Shown one piece after another: positions 1 to 10,428 of a DNA stretch of 44,531 nt (positions are counted from its first letter, which is position 1; each line of letters begins with the position of its first letter). The notes beneath the pieces are model-generated. The model was not told the origin of the DNA, searched no databases, and saw only the letters and a program-made list of their open reading frames with translations. A program made the position numbers and the translations under genes. The stretch spans positions 50,499 to 95,029 of the forward strand of contig NZ_LUKZ01000012.1 in assembly GCF_001633105.1 (NCBI RefSeq). Reading direction: 5' to 3'. Source of the DNA: Acidovorax sp. GW101-3H11. Its GTDB lineage: Bacteria > Pseudomonadota > Gammaproteobacteria > Burkholderiales > Burkholderiaceae_C.

Positions 1-1
1 G

Positions 2-1396
2 ATGACAGCCGTGGCCCTGGCTGGCGGGCCTGTGATGTGGCCTGCGCTGTTCTTGAGCGGTGTGTACTACGCGCTGACCTGCCTGCAGGCCCGCACCGCC
101 GACCGGGCCACGCGGCGCAGCATTGCGCTCAAGCTCGAAAACGAGCGCCTGGTGAACGAGCTGCGCGCCGAATCCCAGCGTGCCCTGGCCGCACAAGGGG
201 CCGCCGAACAAGCCGACCGCGACAAATCGCGCTTTCTGGCCGCTGCCAGCCACGACCTGCGCCAGCCCCTGCACGCCATGGGGCTGTTTCTCGAATCGCT
301 GCAGCGCAGCCCCCTCAACGACCACCAGCGCACGGTGCTCAAGCACGCGCACGCGGCCTCGGGTGCGGCGGCCGAAATGCTCACCACCCTGCTGGACTAC
401 TCGCGGCTGGAAGCCGGTGTGGTGAAGGTGCGGCCCGCCGCCTTTGCGGTGCAGCCGCTGCTGACGGCGCTGGAGCAGGAATTTGGCGTGCAGGCCGACA
501 CGGCCGGGCTGGTGTACCGCACCCGCGAGACTTCGGCCGCTGCCTTTGCCGACCGCTCGCTGGTGGGGCTGGTGATGCACAACTTCATCTCCAACGCCCT
601 GCGCTACACCGCGCGGGGCGGCGTGCTCATTGCCTGCCGCACACGCGGCAAACGGCTGGCGCTGGAGGTGTGGGACACCGGGGCGGGCATCCCCGTGCAC
701 CAGTGGGAGGACATCTTCAAGGAGTTCCACCAGCTCGGCAACCCCGAGCGCGACCGTCGCAAAGGGCTGGGCCTGGGCCTGGCCATCGTGCAGCGGCTGG
801 CGCGCGAGATGAAGACCTCGGTGGAGCTGCGCTCACACCCCGGCAGGGGCTCTGTGTTTCGGCTGTGGCTGGACCGCTGGCAGGGCGCGCTGGAGGACGA
901 CGCCAGCCCTGCCCCGTCGGCCCGCAGCCTGGCCGGGCTGAAGGTGCTGGCCATCGACGACGACGAGGCCGTGCGCCTGGGCATGCAGTCGCTGCTGCAA
1001 AGCTGGGGCTGCCAATGCCTCACGGCCGAGTCCAGCGCCGATGCGCTGGAGGCGCTGGAGGACGTGACCCCCGACATCATCATCACGGACTTCCGCCTGC
1101 GCCACGAAGAGACGGGCAAGCAGGTGCTGCAGGCGCTGCGCACCTACCTGGGCACGCCCGTGCCCGCCATCATCATGACGGGCGACACGTCGCCCCAGCG
1201 CCTGCGCGATGCGCAGTCCACCTCGGCACTGCTGCTGCACAAGCCGGTGTCTACCGGCCAGCTGCGCGATGCCATTGTGCAGCTCATCACCCGCCCTCCG
1301 GCCCCGCCGGACGGTGGGCCCGCAGCGGCGCCAGCACAAGAGGGGCCCGAGAGCGAGCCCGCCGCCCCTACAACCAGCGGCGCAGCAGCCCCATGA
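2..1396 (+). CDS. Hybrid sensor histidine kinase/response regulator, 5' end probably outside window
   Basis: Cytoplasmic signalling core of a two-component hybrid kinase. The readable protein opens with a hydrophobic stretch (about residues 3-27, probably the last membrane segment), then a short coiled coil, then a HisKA domain with the H-box SHDLRQPLHA (phospho-acceptor His about residue 84). The ATPase domain follows with N-box NFISNALRY, G1 DTGAGIP and G2 GLGLGLAI. A C-terminal receiver domain has the acidic pair in AIDDD, the likely phospho-Asp in IITDFRL and the conserved Lys in LLHKPVS. An ATG lies at position 2, but the family normally carries a longer membrane or input region, so the true start is probably upstream. 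The 3' end overlaps the convergent aldehyde dehydrogenase gene by 29 bp. The signal sensed cannot be told. Confidence 0.9.
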   Translation: MTAVALAGGPVMWPALFLSGVYYALTCLQARTADRATRRSIALKLENERLVNELRAESQRALAAQGAAEQADRDKSRFLAAASHDLRQPLHAMGLFLESLQRSPLNDHQRTVLKHAHAASGAAAEMLTTLLDYSRLEAGVVKVRPAAFAVQPLLTALEQEFGVQADTAGLVYRTRETSAAAFADRSLVGLVMHNFISNALRYTARGGVLIACRTRGKRLALEVWDTGAGIPVHQWEDIFKEFHQLGNPERDRRKGLGLGLAIVQRLAREMKTSVELRSHPGRGSVFRLWLDRWQGALEDDASPAPSARSLAGLKVLAIDDDEAVRLGMQSLLQSWGCQCLTAESSADALEALEDVTPDIIITDFRLRHEETGKQVLQALRTYLGTPVPAIIMTGDTSPQRLRDAQSTSALLLHKPVSTGQLRDAIVQLITRPPAPPDGGPAAAPAQEGPESEPAAPTTSGAAAP

Positions 1397-2807
1397 CCTG
1401 GTCGAACCGGGCACCATAGGGCGGGTAGAACAGCGAGCCCATCGCCCAGCGCGACTGCACCAGCACCGACTTCTGGTGGCAAAAGCGCAGAAAGCCCTGC
1501 TCGCCGTGGTAGGCGCCCCAGCCGCTGTCGCCCACACCGCCAAAGGGCAGGTTGTCGTGCGCAATGTGCATCAGCGTGTCGTTCACCGTCACGCCGCCGC
1601 TCACGGTGCGGCGCAGCACATCGCCCTGCACCGCTTCGCTGTTGCCAAACCAGTACAGCGCCAGCGGGCGCGGCCCGGCGTTGATGTGGGCAATGGCATC
1701 GTCAAGCCGCTCGTACGAGATCACCGGCAGGATGGGGCCAAAAATCTCCTCCTGCATGAGCTGCATCTGCGAGGTGGCGCCGAACACCAGCGTGGGCAAC
1801 ATCTGGCGGCTGGCGCCGTCGCCCAGCGTGCCCACGGTGTGCACCACGGGCTTGCCTGCAGCCGGGTCGATGGTCTGCACCTCGGCCCCCTGCGTCTGGG
1901 CCTGCTGCAGCATGGTGCGCAGGCGCGCATGGTGGCGCGGCGTGATGATGGAGGCGTAGTCGGCGTTGCCCTCGATGGTGGGGAAGAGGCGCGCCACCGC
2001 TGCGAGGTAGGCCTGCGCAAACTCGCCCTCGCGCCCCCGGGGCAGCAGCACGTAGTCGGGCGCAATGCAGGTCTGCCCGGCGTTGAGCAGCTTGCCATGC
2101 GCAATCTTGAGCGCCGCGTCCTGCATGTCGCAGTGGCCGTCGATGATGCAGGGCGACTTGCCGCCCAGCTCCAGCGTGGTGGGCGTGAGGTTCTGCGCCG
2201 CCGCCTGCGCCACCTTGCGCCCCACCGCCGTGGAGCCGGTGAACACCAGATGATCGAACGGCAACGAGGCAAACAGCGCCGACAGGTTGGCATCGCCCTG
2301 CACCACGCAGAACTCGTCGGGCGCGAAAAACTGGGCCACCAGGGCCGCGAGCTGGGCCGAGGTGTGGGGCGTGAGTTCGCTGGGCTTGAGCATCACGCGG
2401 TTGCCTGCGGCCAGCGCGGTGATGGCAGGGGCCAGGGCCAGTTGCACCGGGTAGTTCCAGGGCGCAATCACGCCCACCACCCCCAGCGGCTGGCGCTGGA
2501 TGTGTGCGCTGGCGGGCTGCAGGTACAGCGGGGTGCGCACCTTGCGGGGCTTCATCCATTGGGCGAGGTGGCTCAGGGTGTGCGACAGCAGGGTGTGCAG
2601 CACGAAGAAATCGGCCACCTCGGTCAGGCGCGGCGAGCGCATGCCAAAGTCGGCCTGCACCGCCGCCGCCAGCACGGGGCCATGCTCGTCGAGCATTTTG
2701 GCGATGCGCAGCAGCCGCTCCCGGCGCACGAGCAGTGGCACATCCACATGCGCGCGGCTCGCCTGGCGTTGGAGATCGAAATGGGCGTGGATATCGGCTG
2801 GTGTCAT
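1368..2807 (-). CDS. Coniferyl-aldehyde-dehydrogenase-like NAD(P) aldehyde dehydrogenase
   Basis: Oxidises an aldehyde to its acid with NAD(P). The 479-residue protein has the aldehyde dehydrogenase fold: the cofactor segment APWNYPVQL, FTGSTAVG near residue 190, the general-base Glu in LELGGKSP (about E213) and the nucleophilic Cys in NAGQTCIAP (about C247). The short N-terminus and the NAGQTCIAPDY wording match the CalB/coniferyl aldehyde dehydrogenase branch rather than the longer betaine or succinate-semialdehyde branches, but these enzymes are broad and the natural substrate is not fixed by sequence. It is monocistronic, convergent with the sensor kinase gene. A role in phenylpropanoid metabolism would fit the aromatic catabolism further along, but that link is inference. 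Confidence 0.87.
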   Translation of the reverse strand: MTPADIHAHFDLQRQASRAHVDVPLLVRRERLLRIAKMLDEHGPVLAAAVQADFGMRSPRLTEVADFFVLHTLLSHTLSHLAQWMKPRKVRTPLYLQPASAHIQRQPLGVVGVIAPWNYPVQLALAPAITALAAGNRVMLKPSELTPHTSAQLAALVAQFFAPDEFCVVQGDANLSALFASLPFDHLVFTGSTAVGRKVAQAAAQNLTPTTLELGGKSPCIIDGHCDMQDAALKIAHGKLLNAGQTCIAPDYVLLPRGREGEFAQAYLAAVARLFPTIEGNADYASIITPRHHARLRTMLQQAQTQGAEVQTIDPAAGKPVVHTVGTLGDGASRQMLPTLVFGATSQMQLMQEEIFGPILPVISYERLDDAIAHINAGPRPLALYWFGNSEAVQGDVLRRTVSGGVTVNDTLMHIAHDNLPFGGVGDSGWGAYHGEQGFLRFCHQKSVLVQSRWAMGSLFYPPYGARFDQVMGLLRRWL

Positions 2808-2929
2808 GTCTGGATCATAGAAGACACCCCCATGGGCGCATCACGCACAAGGCGGGTGTGCCGCCGTCAAAAAAACTGCTGCAGGCGCCCACACGCAGAG
2901 GTGGGCGCGGCCCGTGGGGCCATGCCCCG

Positions 2930-3283
2930 TCAACGGACTTCGCGCGCTTCCACGTCGGTCACCTGGGCCGCACCCGGCAGGATGCCGCCCCGGCGCGACG
3001 CAGCTGCTTCTTCACCGGCATCGGCCGGTGCTGCGGCGCCACGGCGGCTTGAAGACCACCGCTCGGTAGAGCGGAACACGGTGCTGAAACCCGTGCGCGG
3101 ATCCATGCGCATAACCCAGGGTGCCACCGGCCGCCCCGTGAGGCGCGCCCAGCCTGCGCGCAGCACCCACACCAGGGCCAGCACCAGGGCGGCCACCAGC
3201 AGGCTGGCAAACAGCACCAGCCCCATGGCAATGACCACTACACGCAGCAACAGGCGCACAGCGCCCGCAACAAAATCATTCAA
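2930..3283 (-). CDS. Small membrane protein with charged, disordered tail, TTG start
   Basis: Unknown function; about 117 residues. The N-terminal third is a strong hydrophobic stretch (roughly residues 8-42, LLLRVVVIAMGLVLFASLLV onward) that could form one or two membrane segments. The rest is basic, Ala/Gly/Glu-rich and probably disordered. No ATG fits. A TTG at 3283 is preceded by AAGGAGAGG with a 6-nt spacer, which strongly decides the start; an upstream in-frame ATG at 3325 has no such site. It lies between clpB and the dehydrogenase gene on the same strand and could be cotranscribed with clpB, whose stop is 75 bp upstream. I do not recognise a family. Confidence 0.6.
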   Translation of the reverse strand: MNDFVAGAVRLLLRVVVIAMGLVLFASLLVAALVLALVWVLRAGWARLTGRPVAPWVMRMDPRTGFSTVFRSTERWSSSRRGAAAPADAGEEAAASRRGGILPGAAQVTDVEAREVR

Positions 3284-3358
3284 ACGACACCTCTCCTTCA
3301 CAATTTGGGGAGGGGGCGGCAGCACGGATGCGCGCTACCACCTCTTCCCACACCCGCA

Positions 3359-5965
<2,607 letters not shown>

Positions 5966-5992
5966 GGGTGAATGTCCTCCGAATTGCAGAAC

Positions 5993-6021
5993 ATTTGAGG
6001 CGAGGTGTGCCTGATTTCAAG
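5993..6021 (-). promoter_or_regulatory. Sigma-32-like heat-shock promoter of clpB
   Basis: On the minus strand CTTGAAA (6015-6021) is followed after 14 bp by CCTCAAAT (5993-6000). The -35 matches the sigma-32 consensus CTTGAAA exactly, and the -10 matches CCCCATNT at 5 of 7 defined positions. The predicted transcription start is about 20 nt upstream of the clpB ATG, just ahead of its ribosome binding site. Confidence 0.75.
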
Positions 6022-6096
6022 ACAGTCCCCCACCCCGCTCCATGGCCTGCCGTTGACCTGCGTCAGTGGTTCACCACGCCAGGCAAGCACCCATCA

Positions 6097-6150
6097 CTAT
6101 AATTTTTATAGCTACCAACGCTTTACCAGAGCGCGGAGAAGGCCAATTTC
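6097..6150 (+). repeat. Dispersed intergenic repeat, copy A
   Basis: An AT-rich block, TTTATAGCTACCAACGCTT followed by ACCAGAGCGCGGAGAAGGCC, lies between moaE and clpB. Its core matches copy B (32912-32972) almost base for base over TTATAGCTAC..GCTTACCAGA, and matches copy C (36172-36230, opposite orientation) more loosely. It looks like a non-coding dispersed element. I recall similar elements from Comamonadaceae intergenic regions but cannot search here. Confidence 0.6.
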
Positions 6151-6192
6151 TTTTAAATTTTTGCCCCGCCGCGCCCCGCCGCGCCCCACGCG

Positions 6193-6672
6193 TCAGGCCG
6201 CGTTGCCCAGCGTGATGCCCCAGCGCGCCAGCGCGGCGTCGTCGCTCACCCGCGCGTCCACCCAGCGGGCGCCCTGGGCGGTTTCTTCCTTCTTCCAGAA
6301 CGGCGCCTGGGTCTTGAGGTAGTCCATCAAAAACTCGCAGGCCTGGAAGCTCTGGCCCCGGTGGGCGCTGGTCACGGCCACCAGCACGATCTGGTCCAGC
6401 GGCTGCAGCAGCCCCACGCGGTGGATGACGCGGGCGCCGAAGATGTCGAAGCGCCGAAAGGCCTCATCCACCATGGCCTCGATGGATTTTTCGGTCATGC
6501 CGGGGTAATGCTCCAGCTCCATGGACGCCACCTGGTCCCCTTCATTGCGGTCGCGCACCGTGCCCACAAAGCTGCACACCGCGCCCACGCCCTTGTTCTC
6601 ACGGCGCAGCGCCACCACCTCGGCAGACAGGTCGAAGTCTTCGGTCTGGATGGAAACGCGGGGCACGGTCAT
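6193..6672 (-). CDS. moaE: Molybdopterin synthase catalytic (large) subunit MoaE
   Basis: With MoaD it forms the heterotetramer that inserts two sulfurs into cyclic pyranopterin monophosphate to give molybdopterin. The protein is 159 residues from the ATG at 6672 (MTVPRVSIQ), typical for MoaE. Family marks are GAVCSFVGTVRD, LEHYPGMTEKSI, HRVGLL, the surface VAVTSAHRGQSFQACEFLMDY read in two pieces, and the Lys-rich PFWKKE segment near the C-terminus that contributes to the active site. An upstream in-frame ATG at 6720 would add 16 residues without resemblance to the family. Its partner moaD is not adjacent but 24 kb away at 30.8 kb. Confidence 0.95.
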   Translation of the reverse strand: MTVPRVSIQTEDFDLSAEVVALRRENKGVGAVCSFVGTVRDRNEGDQVASMELEHYPGMTEKSIEAMVDEAFRRFDIFGARVIHRVGLLQPLDQIVLVAVTSAHRGQSFQACEFLMDYLKTQAPFWKKEETAQGARWVDARVSDDAALARWGITLGNAA

Positions 6673-6720
6673 GGCGAAAAACTCTCTACTGGACGGACGA
6701 CGGCAAAGGCGAACGGGCAA

Positions 6721-6951
6721 TCAGGGCGAACGGTGCAGCCGGGGGGCGGCCAGCAGGGCGCGCTCTTCCTCGACCACCTTGTGCAGCTGTGCCAACGAAG
6801 GGGACGGTGGCAATTCGGCCAGCAGGGTTTGCAGGCGGGTGACATCACCAACCGTGGGCGCCACCTTGATCTGCGCGATGGCGGCGGCCACATTGCCGCC
6901 TCGCACCAGCGCCAGCACTTTGGCCGGCCATTCGCTTTTGTTTCGTGCCAT
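6721..6951 (-). CDS. Small conserved-looking hypothetical protein (76 aa)
   Basis: Unknown function. From the ATG at 6951 the product begins MARNKSEWPAKVL and is mostly helical, with a repeated pattern of short amphipathic helices and a charged C-terminal helix (KVVEEERALLAA). There is no signal peptide or membrane segment. It sits 48 bp upstream of moaE on the same strand and could lead a short transcript into moaE and on towards clpB. The region before its start is AT-rich and shows no convincing Shine-Dalgarno site, so the start is uncertain. Confidence 0.55.
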   Translation of the reverse strand: MARNKSEWPAKVLALVRGGNVAAAIAQIKVAPTVGDVTRLQTLLAELPPSPSLAQLHKVVEEERALLAAPRLHRSP

Positions 6952-7036
6952 AAATAGGTAAAAAGGTTTGTCTGTACGATTCGCCCGCACTGTACCCGCA
7001 CTGCAGCCCCCTTTGAACAGGCTCGCACCAACGACC

Positions 7037-7291
7037 ATGGCCACACAAACGATTCAAACCGACCTGTACAAGCTCTACCCCTCGCCCCGCAACACGCACA
7101 AGGACGTTTTCGAGCACCAGGTTTTTGTCCCCTACCCCTACGCCATCATCGACCTGGAGGTGATGGAGCTGGCCGGCAAAACCACATTGTTTGCGGCCTG
7201 TCGGCTGTCGGACATGAAGATGGGCCAGCTCGTGAGCTTCGAGCTGACGGCGGACCAGACCAAGTTCGAGCGTCTTTTCACCCCCGACTGA
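7037..7291 (+). CDS. Small hypothetical protein (84 aa)
   Basis: Unknown function. The product starts MATQTIQTDLYKLYPS and has alternating hydrophobic and charged stretches (AIIDLEVMELAG, TTLFAACRLSDMKMGQLVSF) that suggest a small alpha/beta domain. There is no signal peptide or metal-site motif. It is divergent from the 76-residue gene across an 85-bp gap, and its stop codon lies 9 bp before the next gene's ATG, so the two plus-strand genes are surely cotranscribed. Codon use resembles its neighbours. Confidence 0.55.
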   Translation: MATQTIQTDLYKLYPSPRNTHKDVFEHQVFVPYPYAIIDLEVMELAGKTTLFAACRLSDMKMGQLVSFELTADQTKFERLFTPD

Positions 7292-7300
7292 AGGGTGCCC

Positions 7301-7642
7301 ATGGACGACGACAACCAGATCCACGTGCCGCCCTCGTTCATGGCGGTCTACAGCGACACACGCCAGCGCCTGACCGACAAGCCTGCCGTGGTGCGCGCCC
7401 GCTACGAGCTGTGCGAAGACCTGTCCGGCCACCTGGTGGAGCAGGCACAAACGCTCTACCACGTGCAGGCCCCGTCCGAAGCCGAGACCCTGCGGCGCAT
7501 CCACGCCGGGCTGTGCACGGCCGAATCGGGCGTCTCGGTGGCCGAGGCCACGTGGATCACCACCCGCCTGGCCGAGTTGCTGGTCTGGCAGTGCCCCGAG
7601 CTGCTGGCACCCCAGCCCGCGCCCACCGACACCTCGCACTGA
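7301..7642 (+). CDS. Conserved hypothetical protein (113 aa) of a Burkholderiales type
   Basis: Function unknown. The product begins MDDDNQIHVPPSFMAVYSD and contains RARYELCEDLSGHL and AESGVSVAEATWITTRLAEL. I remember proteins with this pattern (QI.IPPSF, RYELCED, GVS..EA.W...RLAELL) in Burkholderiales genomes, sometimes labelled ATPase with chaperone activity although no ATP-binding motif is present; none is visible here either. It is likely all-helical and soluble. The ATG at 7301 is chosen because GAAGGG stands 6 nt before it; a GTG at 7295 is the alternative. It is cotranscribed with the gene before it and ends 31 bp from the convergent binding-protein gene. Confidence 0.65.
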   Translation: MDDDNQIHVPPSFMAVYSDTRQRLTDKPAVVRARYELCEDLSGHLVEQAQTLYHVQAPSEAETLRRIHAGLCTAESGVSVAEATWITTRLAELLVWQCPELLAPQPAPTDTSH

Positions 7643-7673
7643 GGAGCACGCCAGCCCGCTCCGGGCCGTGGCC

Positions 7674-8846
7674 TCACTTGGTGAACTTGCCGTCGCGCCC
7701 CATCATCAGCAGGTCCACAAACTTGCTGGAGTTGTGCTGGCTGGCAGACAGCTCCACGGGGTAGCCGCCCAGGCTCACGTTTTTCATCGACTCCATGGCC
7801 TGCACCAGGCTGGCCCGCGTGGGCCTGGCCCCGGCGCGTTGCAAGGCCTCCACCAGGAAACGGGCCGCGATGAACCCCTCCATCTGGCTGAACGTGAACT
7901 CTGTGATGCCCCGCGCCCTGGCCAGCCCCTGGAACTCCCGCGAGATGGGCATGCTCTGGTTCCACGGCGACGGCACGACCTGGGAGACCACCACGCCCCG
8001 TGCCCGCTCACCCAGCGCCTGCACAAGCTGGGCATTGCTGATGGCCGACAGCATGTAGAACGTGCTGCGGTGGCCCGCCCCCAGGTACGCGGCCACAAAG
8101 TCCACGCTGGGCTTGCCAGCGCTGATCACCACGATGGCCTGCGGCGACTGCCTGGCCACCACCGCCACGGCATCGGCCATCTTCGAGCCATCCACCTCCA
8201 GCGGAGCCTGGGCAAGCAAGGCCACGTTGTGCGCTTTCACGGATTTTTCGACGGCGGCCAGCCCGCCCGTGCCGAATGGGTTGTTCAGGTACACCGCCGC
8301 AATGCGCGAGATGCCGACCGAGGCCAGCTGCTTCACGGTGGCATCAAGCTCAGCCGCATAACCCGCCTTGATGTTGAAGACATAGCGGCTGTTCGCCTGC
8401 CGCAAGGCATCGGACCCGGTGAACGGCGCAATGAATGGCACACCCCGCGCCTCGGCGATCGGAAAGGCAGCCATTGCCGGTGGAGTACCAGCGTACTGGA
8501 ACAGCGCAAGCACTTTGTCCTCATCGATCAACTTGCGGGTGTTGTCTGCGGCCTGCTTCGCGTCGTAGGCATCGTCCAGAGCCACCACCCGGATCTTGCG
8601 GCCGCGCACACCGCCTGCAGCGTTGACCTGGTCGAAGTAGAGGCTCGCCCCCAGGCGCACCTCGTGGGTCAGCGCCGACAACGGCCCGCTGAGTTGGCCC
8701 GACTGGCCTATGACGATCTCGCTGTCCGTGACGCCCGCCATGTCTTGCCCCTGGGCCGGACCGACCGCCAGGGCCAGGGCAACCGCAGCCAAGCCCATGC
8801 GGGCACGGCTGGACAACGAGGTGGAAGGCTGGAATCCTGCCCGCAT
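7674..8846 (-). CDS. Periplasmic ABC binding protein, branched-chain amino acid/aromatic type (LivK-like)
   Basis: Substrate-binding component for a Liv/HAAT-family importer; 390 residues from the ATG at 8846, which has GGAGG 7 nt before it. A signal peptide (basic start, then MGLAAVALALAVGPAQGQ) is cleaved near residue 34. The mature protein has the type-I periplasmic-binding fold: IVIGQSGQLSGP, the ALFQYAGTPPAMA hinge strand, and a second lobe with IVVISAGKPSVDFV. It is the last gene of the long hpa operon, 71 bp after the succinate-semialdehyde dehydrogenase gene, with no permease or ATPase beside it. It may serve the livHMGF set at 19.5-22.9 kb or one elsewhere. Uptake of an aromatic acid is likely from context but unproven. 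Confidence 0.87.
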   Translation of the reverse strand: MRAGFQPSTSLSSRARMGLAAVALALAVGPAQGQDMAGVTDSEIVIGQSGQLSGPLSALTHEVRLGASLYFDQVNAAGGVRGRKIRVVALDDAYDAKQAADNTRKLIDEDKVLALFQYAGTPPAMAAFPIAEARGVPFIAPFTGSDALRQANSRYVFNIKAGYAAELDATVKQLASVGISRIAAVYLNNPFGTGGLAAVEKSVKAHNVALLAQAPLEVDGSKMADAVAVVARQSPQAIVVISAGKPSVDFVAAYLGAGHRSTFYMLSAISNAQLVQALGERARGVVVSQVVPSPWNQSMPISREFQGLARARGITEFTFSQMEGFIAARFLVEALQRAGARPTRASLVQAMESMKNVSLGGYPVELSASQHNSSKFVDLLMMGRDGKFTK

Positions 8847-8917
8847 ATGCCGACCTCCGGGTGTTTCTTGATTTTTCTTCAAACGTCCACGGCGTTGCAC
8901 GCCCCCTGGTGGCCTCC

Positions 8918-10378
8918 TCAGACGCCGCCCATGCACAGGTACTTGGTGTCCACGTATTCCTCAATGCCATGCACCGAGCCCTCGCGCCCCATGCCCGACT
9001 GCTTGACGCCGCCGAACGGGGCCACTGCCGTGGAGATCACGCCCGCATTGATGCCCACCATGCCGTACTGCAGCGCGCCACTGACACGCCAGACCCGCCC
9101 CACATCGCGCGAATAGAAATAGGCCGCCAAGCCAAACTCGGTGTCGTTGGCCATCTGGATCGCCTCGGCCTCGGTGTGGAAGCGAAACAGCGGCGCCACC
9201 GGGCCGAAGATTTCCTCGCGGGCCATGCGCATGTCCGGCGTGATGTCCGCGAGGATCGTGGGCTCGTAGAACGTGCCGCCCAGCGCGTGGCGCCGCCCGC
9301 CCGTGACCACCCGGGCGCCCCGGGCCTTGGCATCGGCGACCAGCGCCTCCACTTTGGTGAGAGAGGCCTCGTCGATCAGCGGGCCCTGCTCCACGCCCTC
9401 CTCCAGGCCGTGGCCCACCTTCAGCGCAGCCACGGTACGGGCCAGTTTTTCGGCGAAGGCGTCGTAGACGCCGTCCTGCACCAGCAGGCGGTTGGCACAC
9501 ACGCAGGTCTGCCCCGTGTTGCGGTACTTGGAGGCCATGGCCCCTGCCACGGCCGCATCCAGGTCTGCGTCCTCGAACACGATGAAGGGCGCATTGCCCC
9601 CCAGTTCCAGCGACATCTTCTTGAGCGTGGGTGCGCACTGTGCAGCCAGCACACGGCCGATTTCGGTCGAGCCCGTGAACGTGAGCTTGCGCACCACGGG
9701 GCTGGCCGTGAGTTCCGCGCCGATGGGCCGCGCATCGCCGGTGATGACGCTGAACACCCCCGCCGGGACACCCGCCCGCGCCGCGAGTTCGGCCATGGCC
9801 AGCGCCGACAGCGGCGTCTGCGTGGCGGGCTTGACGATGATGGTGCACCCGGCGGCCAGCGCGGGCGCCACCTTGCGCGTGATCATCGCGGCCGGGAAGT
9901 TCCAGGGTGTGATGGCCGCACAGACACCGACCGGCTCGCGCGTCACGACGATGCGCTTGTCCAGCCAGGGTGAGGGAATCACCTCGCCATAGATGCGGCG
10001 GGCCTCTTCGGCAAACCACTCGATGTAGGACGCCGCATAGGCGATCTCACCCCGGGCTTCGGCCAGGGGTTTGCCCTGCTCGCTGGTCATGATGAGGGCC
10101 AGGTCCTCCTGGTGCTGCAGCATGAGCTCGAACCAGCGGCGCAGGATGCGCGCGCGGTCCTCGGCCGTGCGGTCCTTCCAGGGGCCAAACGCTCGGTCAG
10201 CGGCGGCGATGGCGGTCTGGGTTTGCGCAGCGCCCGCGTTCGGGATGGTGCCGATCAGCGCGCCATTGGCGGGGTTGTTCACAGCGAGCGTGGCCCCGTT
10301 GTCGGCATCGACCCACTGGCCGTCGATGTAGCAGCGGGCCTTGAGCAGGCTGGGGTCCTGGAGTGCGAGTGTGTGCAT
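8918..10378 (-). CDS. gabD: Succinate-semialdehyde dehydrogenase, GabD type
   Basis: Oxidises succinate semialdehyde to succinate with NAD(P). The protein is 486 residues from the ATG at 10378 (MHTLALQDPSLL); this N-terminus matches the usual GabD opening, so I prefer it to the GTG at 10432 that overlaps the preceding stop. It has TPWNFPAAMITRK, FTGSTEIGR, the general base in SLELGGNAPF (E259) and the catalytic Cys in NTGQTCVCANR (C292). The second Cys two residues on is typical of this branch. It stands in the hpa operon, whose last step (HpaI) yields succinate semialdehyde, so it most likely completes the pathway into the TCA cycle. Confidence 0.9.
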   Translation of the reverse strand: MHTLALQDPSLLKARCYIDGQWVDADNGATLAVNNPANGALIGTIPNAGAAQTQTAIAAADRAFGPWKDRTAEDRARILRRWFELMLQHQEDLALIMTSEQGKPLAEARGEIAYAASYIEWFAEEARRIYGEVIPSPWLDKRIVVTREPVGVCAAITPWNFPAAMITRKVAPALAAGCTIIVKPATQTPLSALAMAELAARAGVPAGVFSVITGDARPIGAELTASPVVRKLTFTGSTEIGRVLAAQCAPTLKKMSLELGGNAPFIVFEDADLDAAVAGAMASKYRNTGQTCVCANRLLVQDGVYDAFAEKLARTVAALKVGHGLEEGVEQGPLIDEASLTKVEALVADAKARGARVVTGGRRHALGGTFYEPTILADITPDMRMAREEIFGPVAPLFRFHTEAEAIQMANDTEFGLAAYFYSRDVGRVWRVSGALQYGMVGINAGVISTAVAPFGGVKQSGMGREGSVHGIEEYVDTKYLCMGGV

Positions 10379-10428
10379 GGCGTAACGGTCTGGTTGCTGT
10401 GGTGTGTCGGGCGGAGCGAACCCAGGGC

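Noticed and set aside
6163..6188. Tandem GCGCCCCGCC repeat downstream of moaE
   Set aside because: Two units only; likely low-complexity GC-rich sequence.
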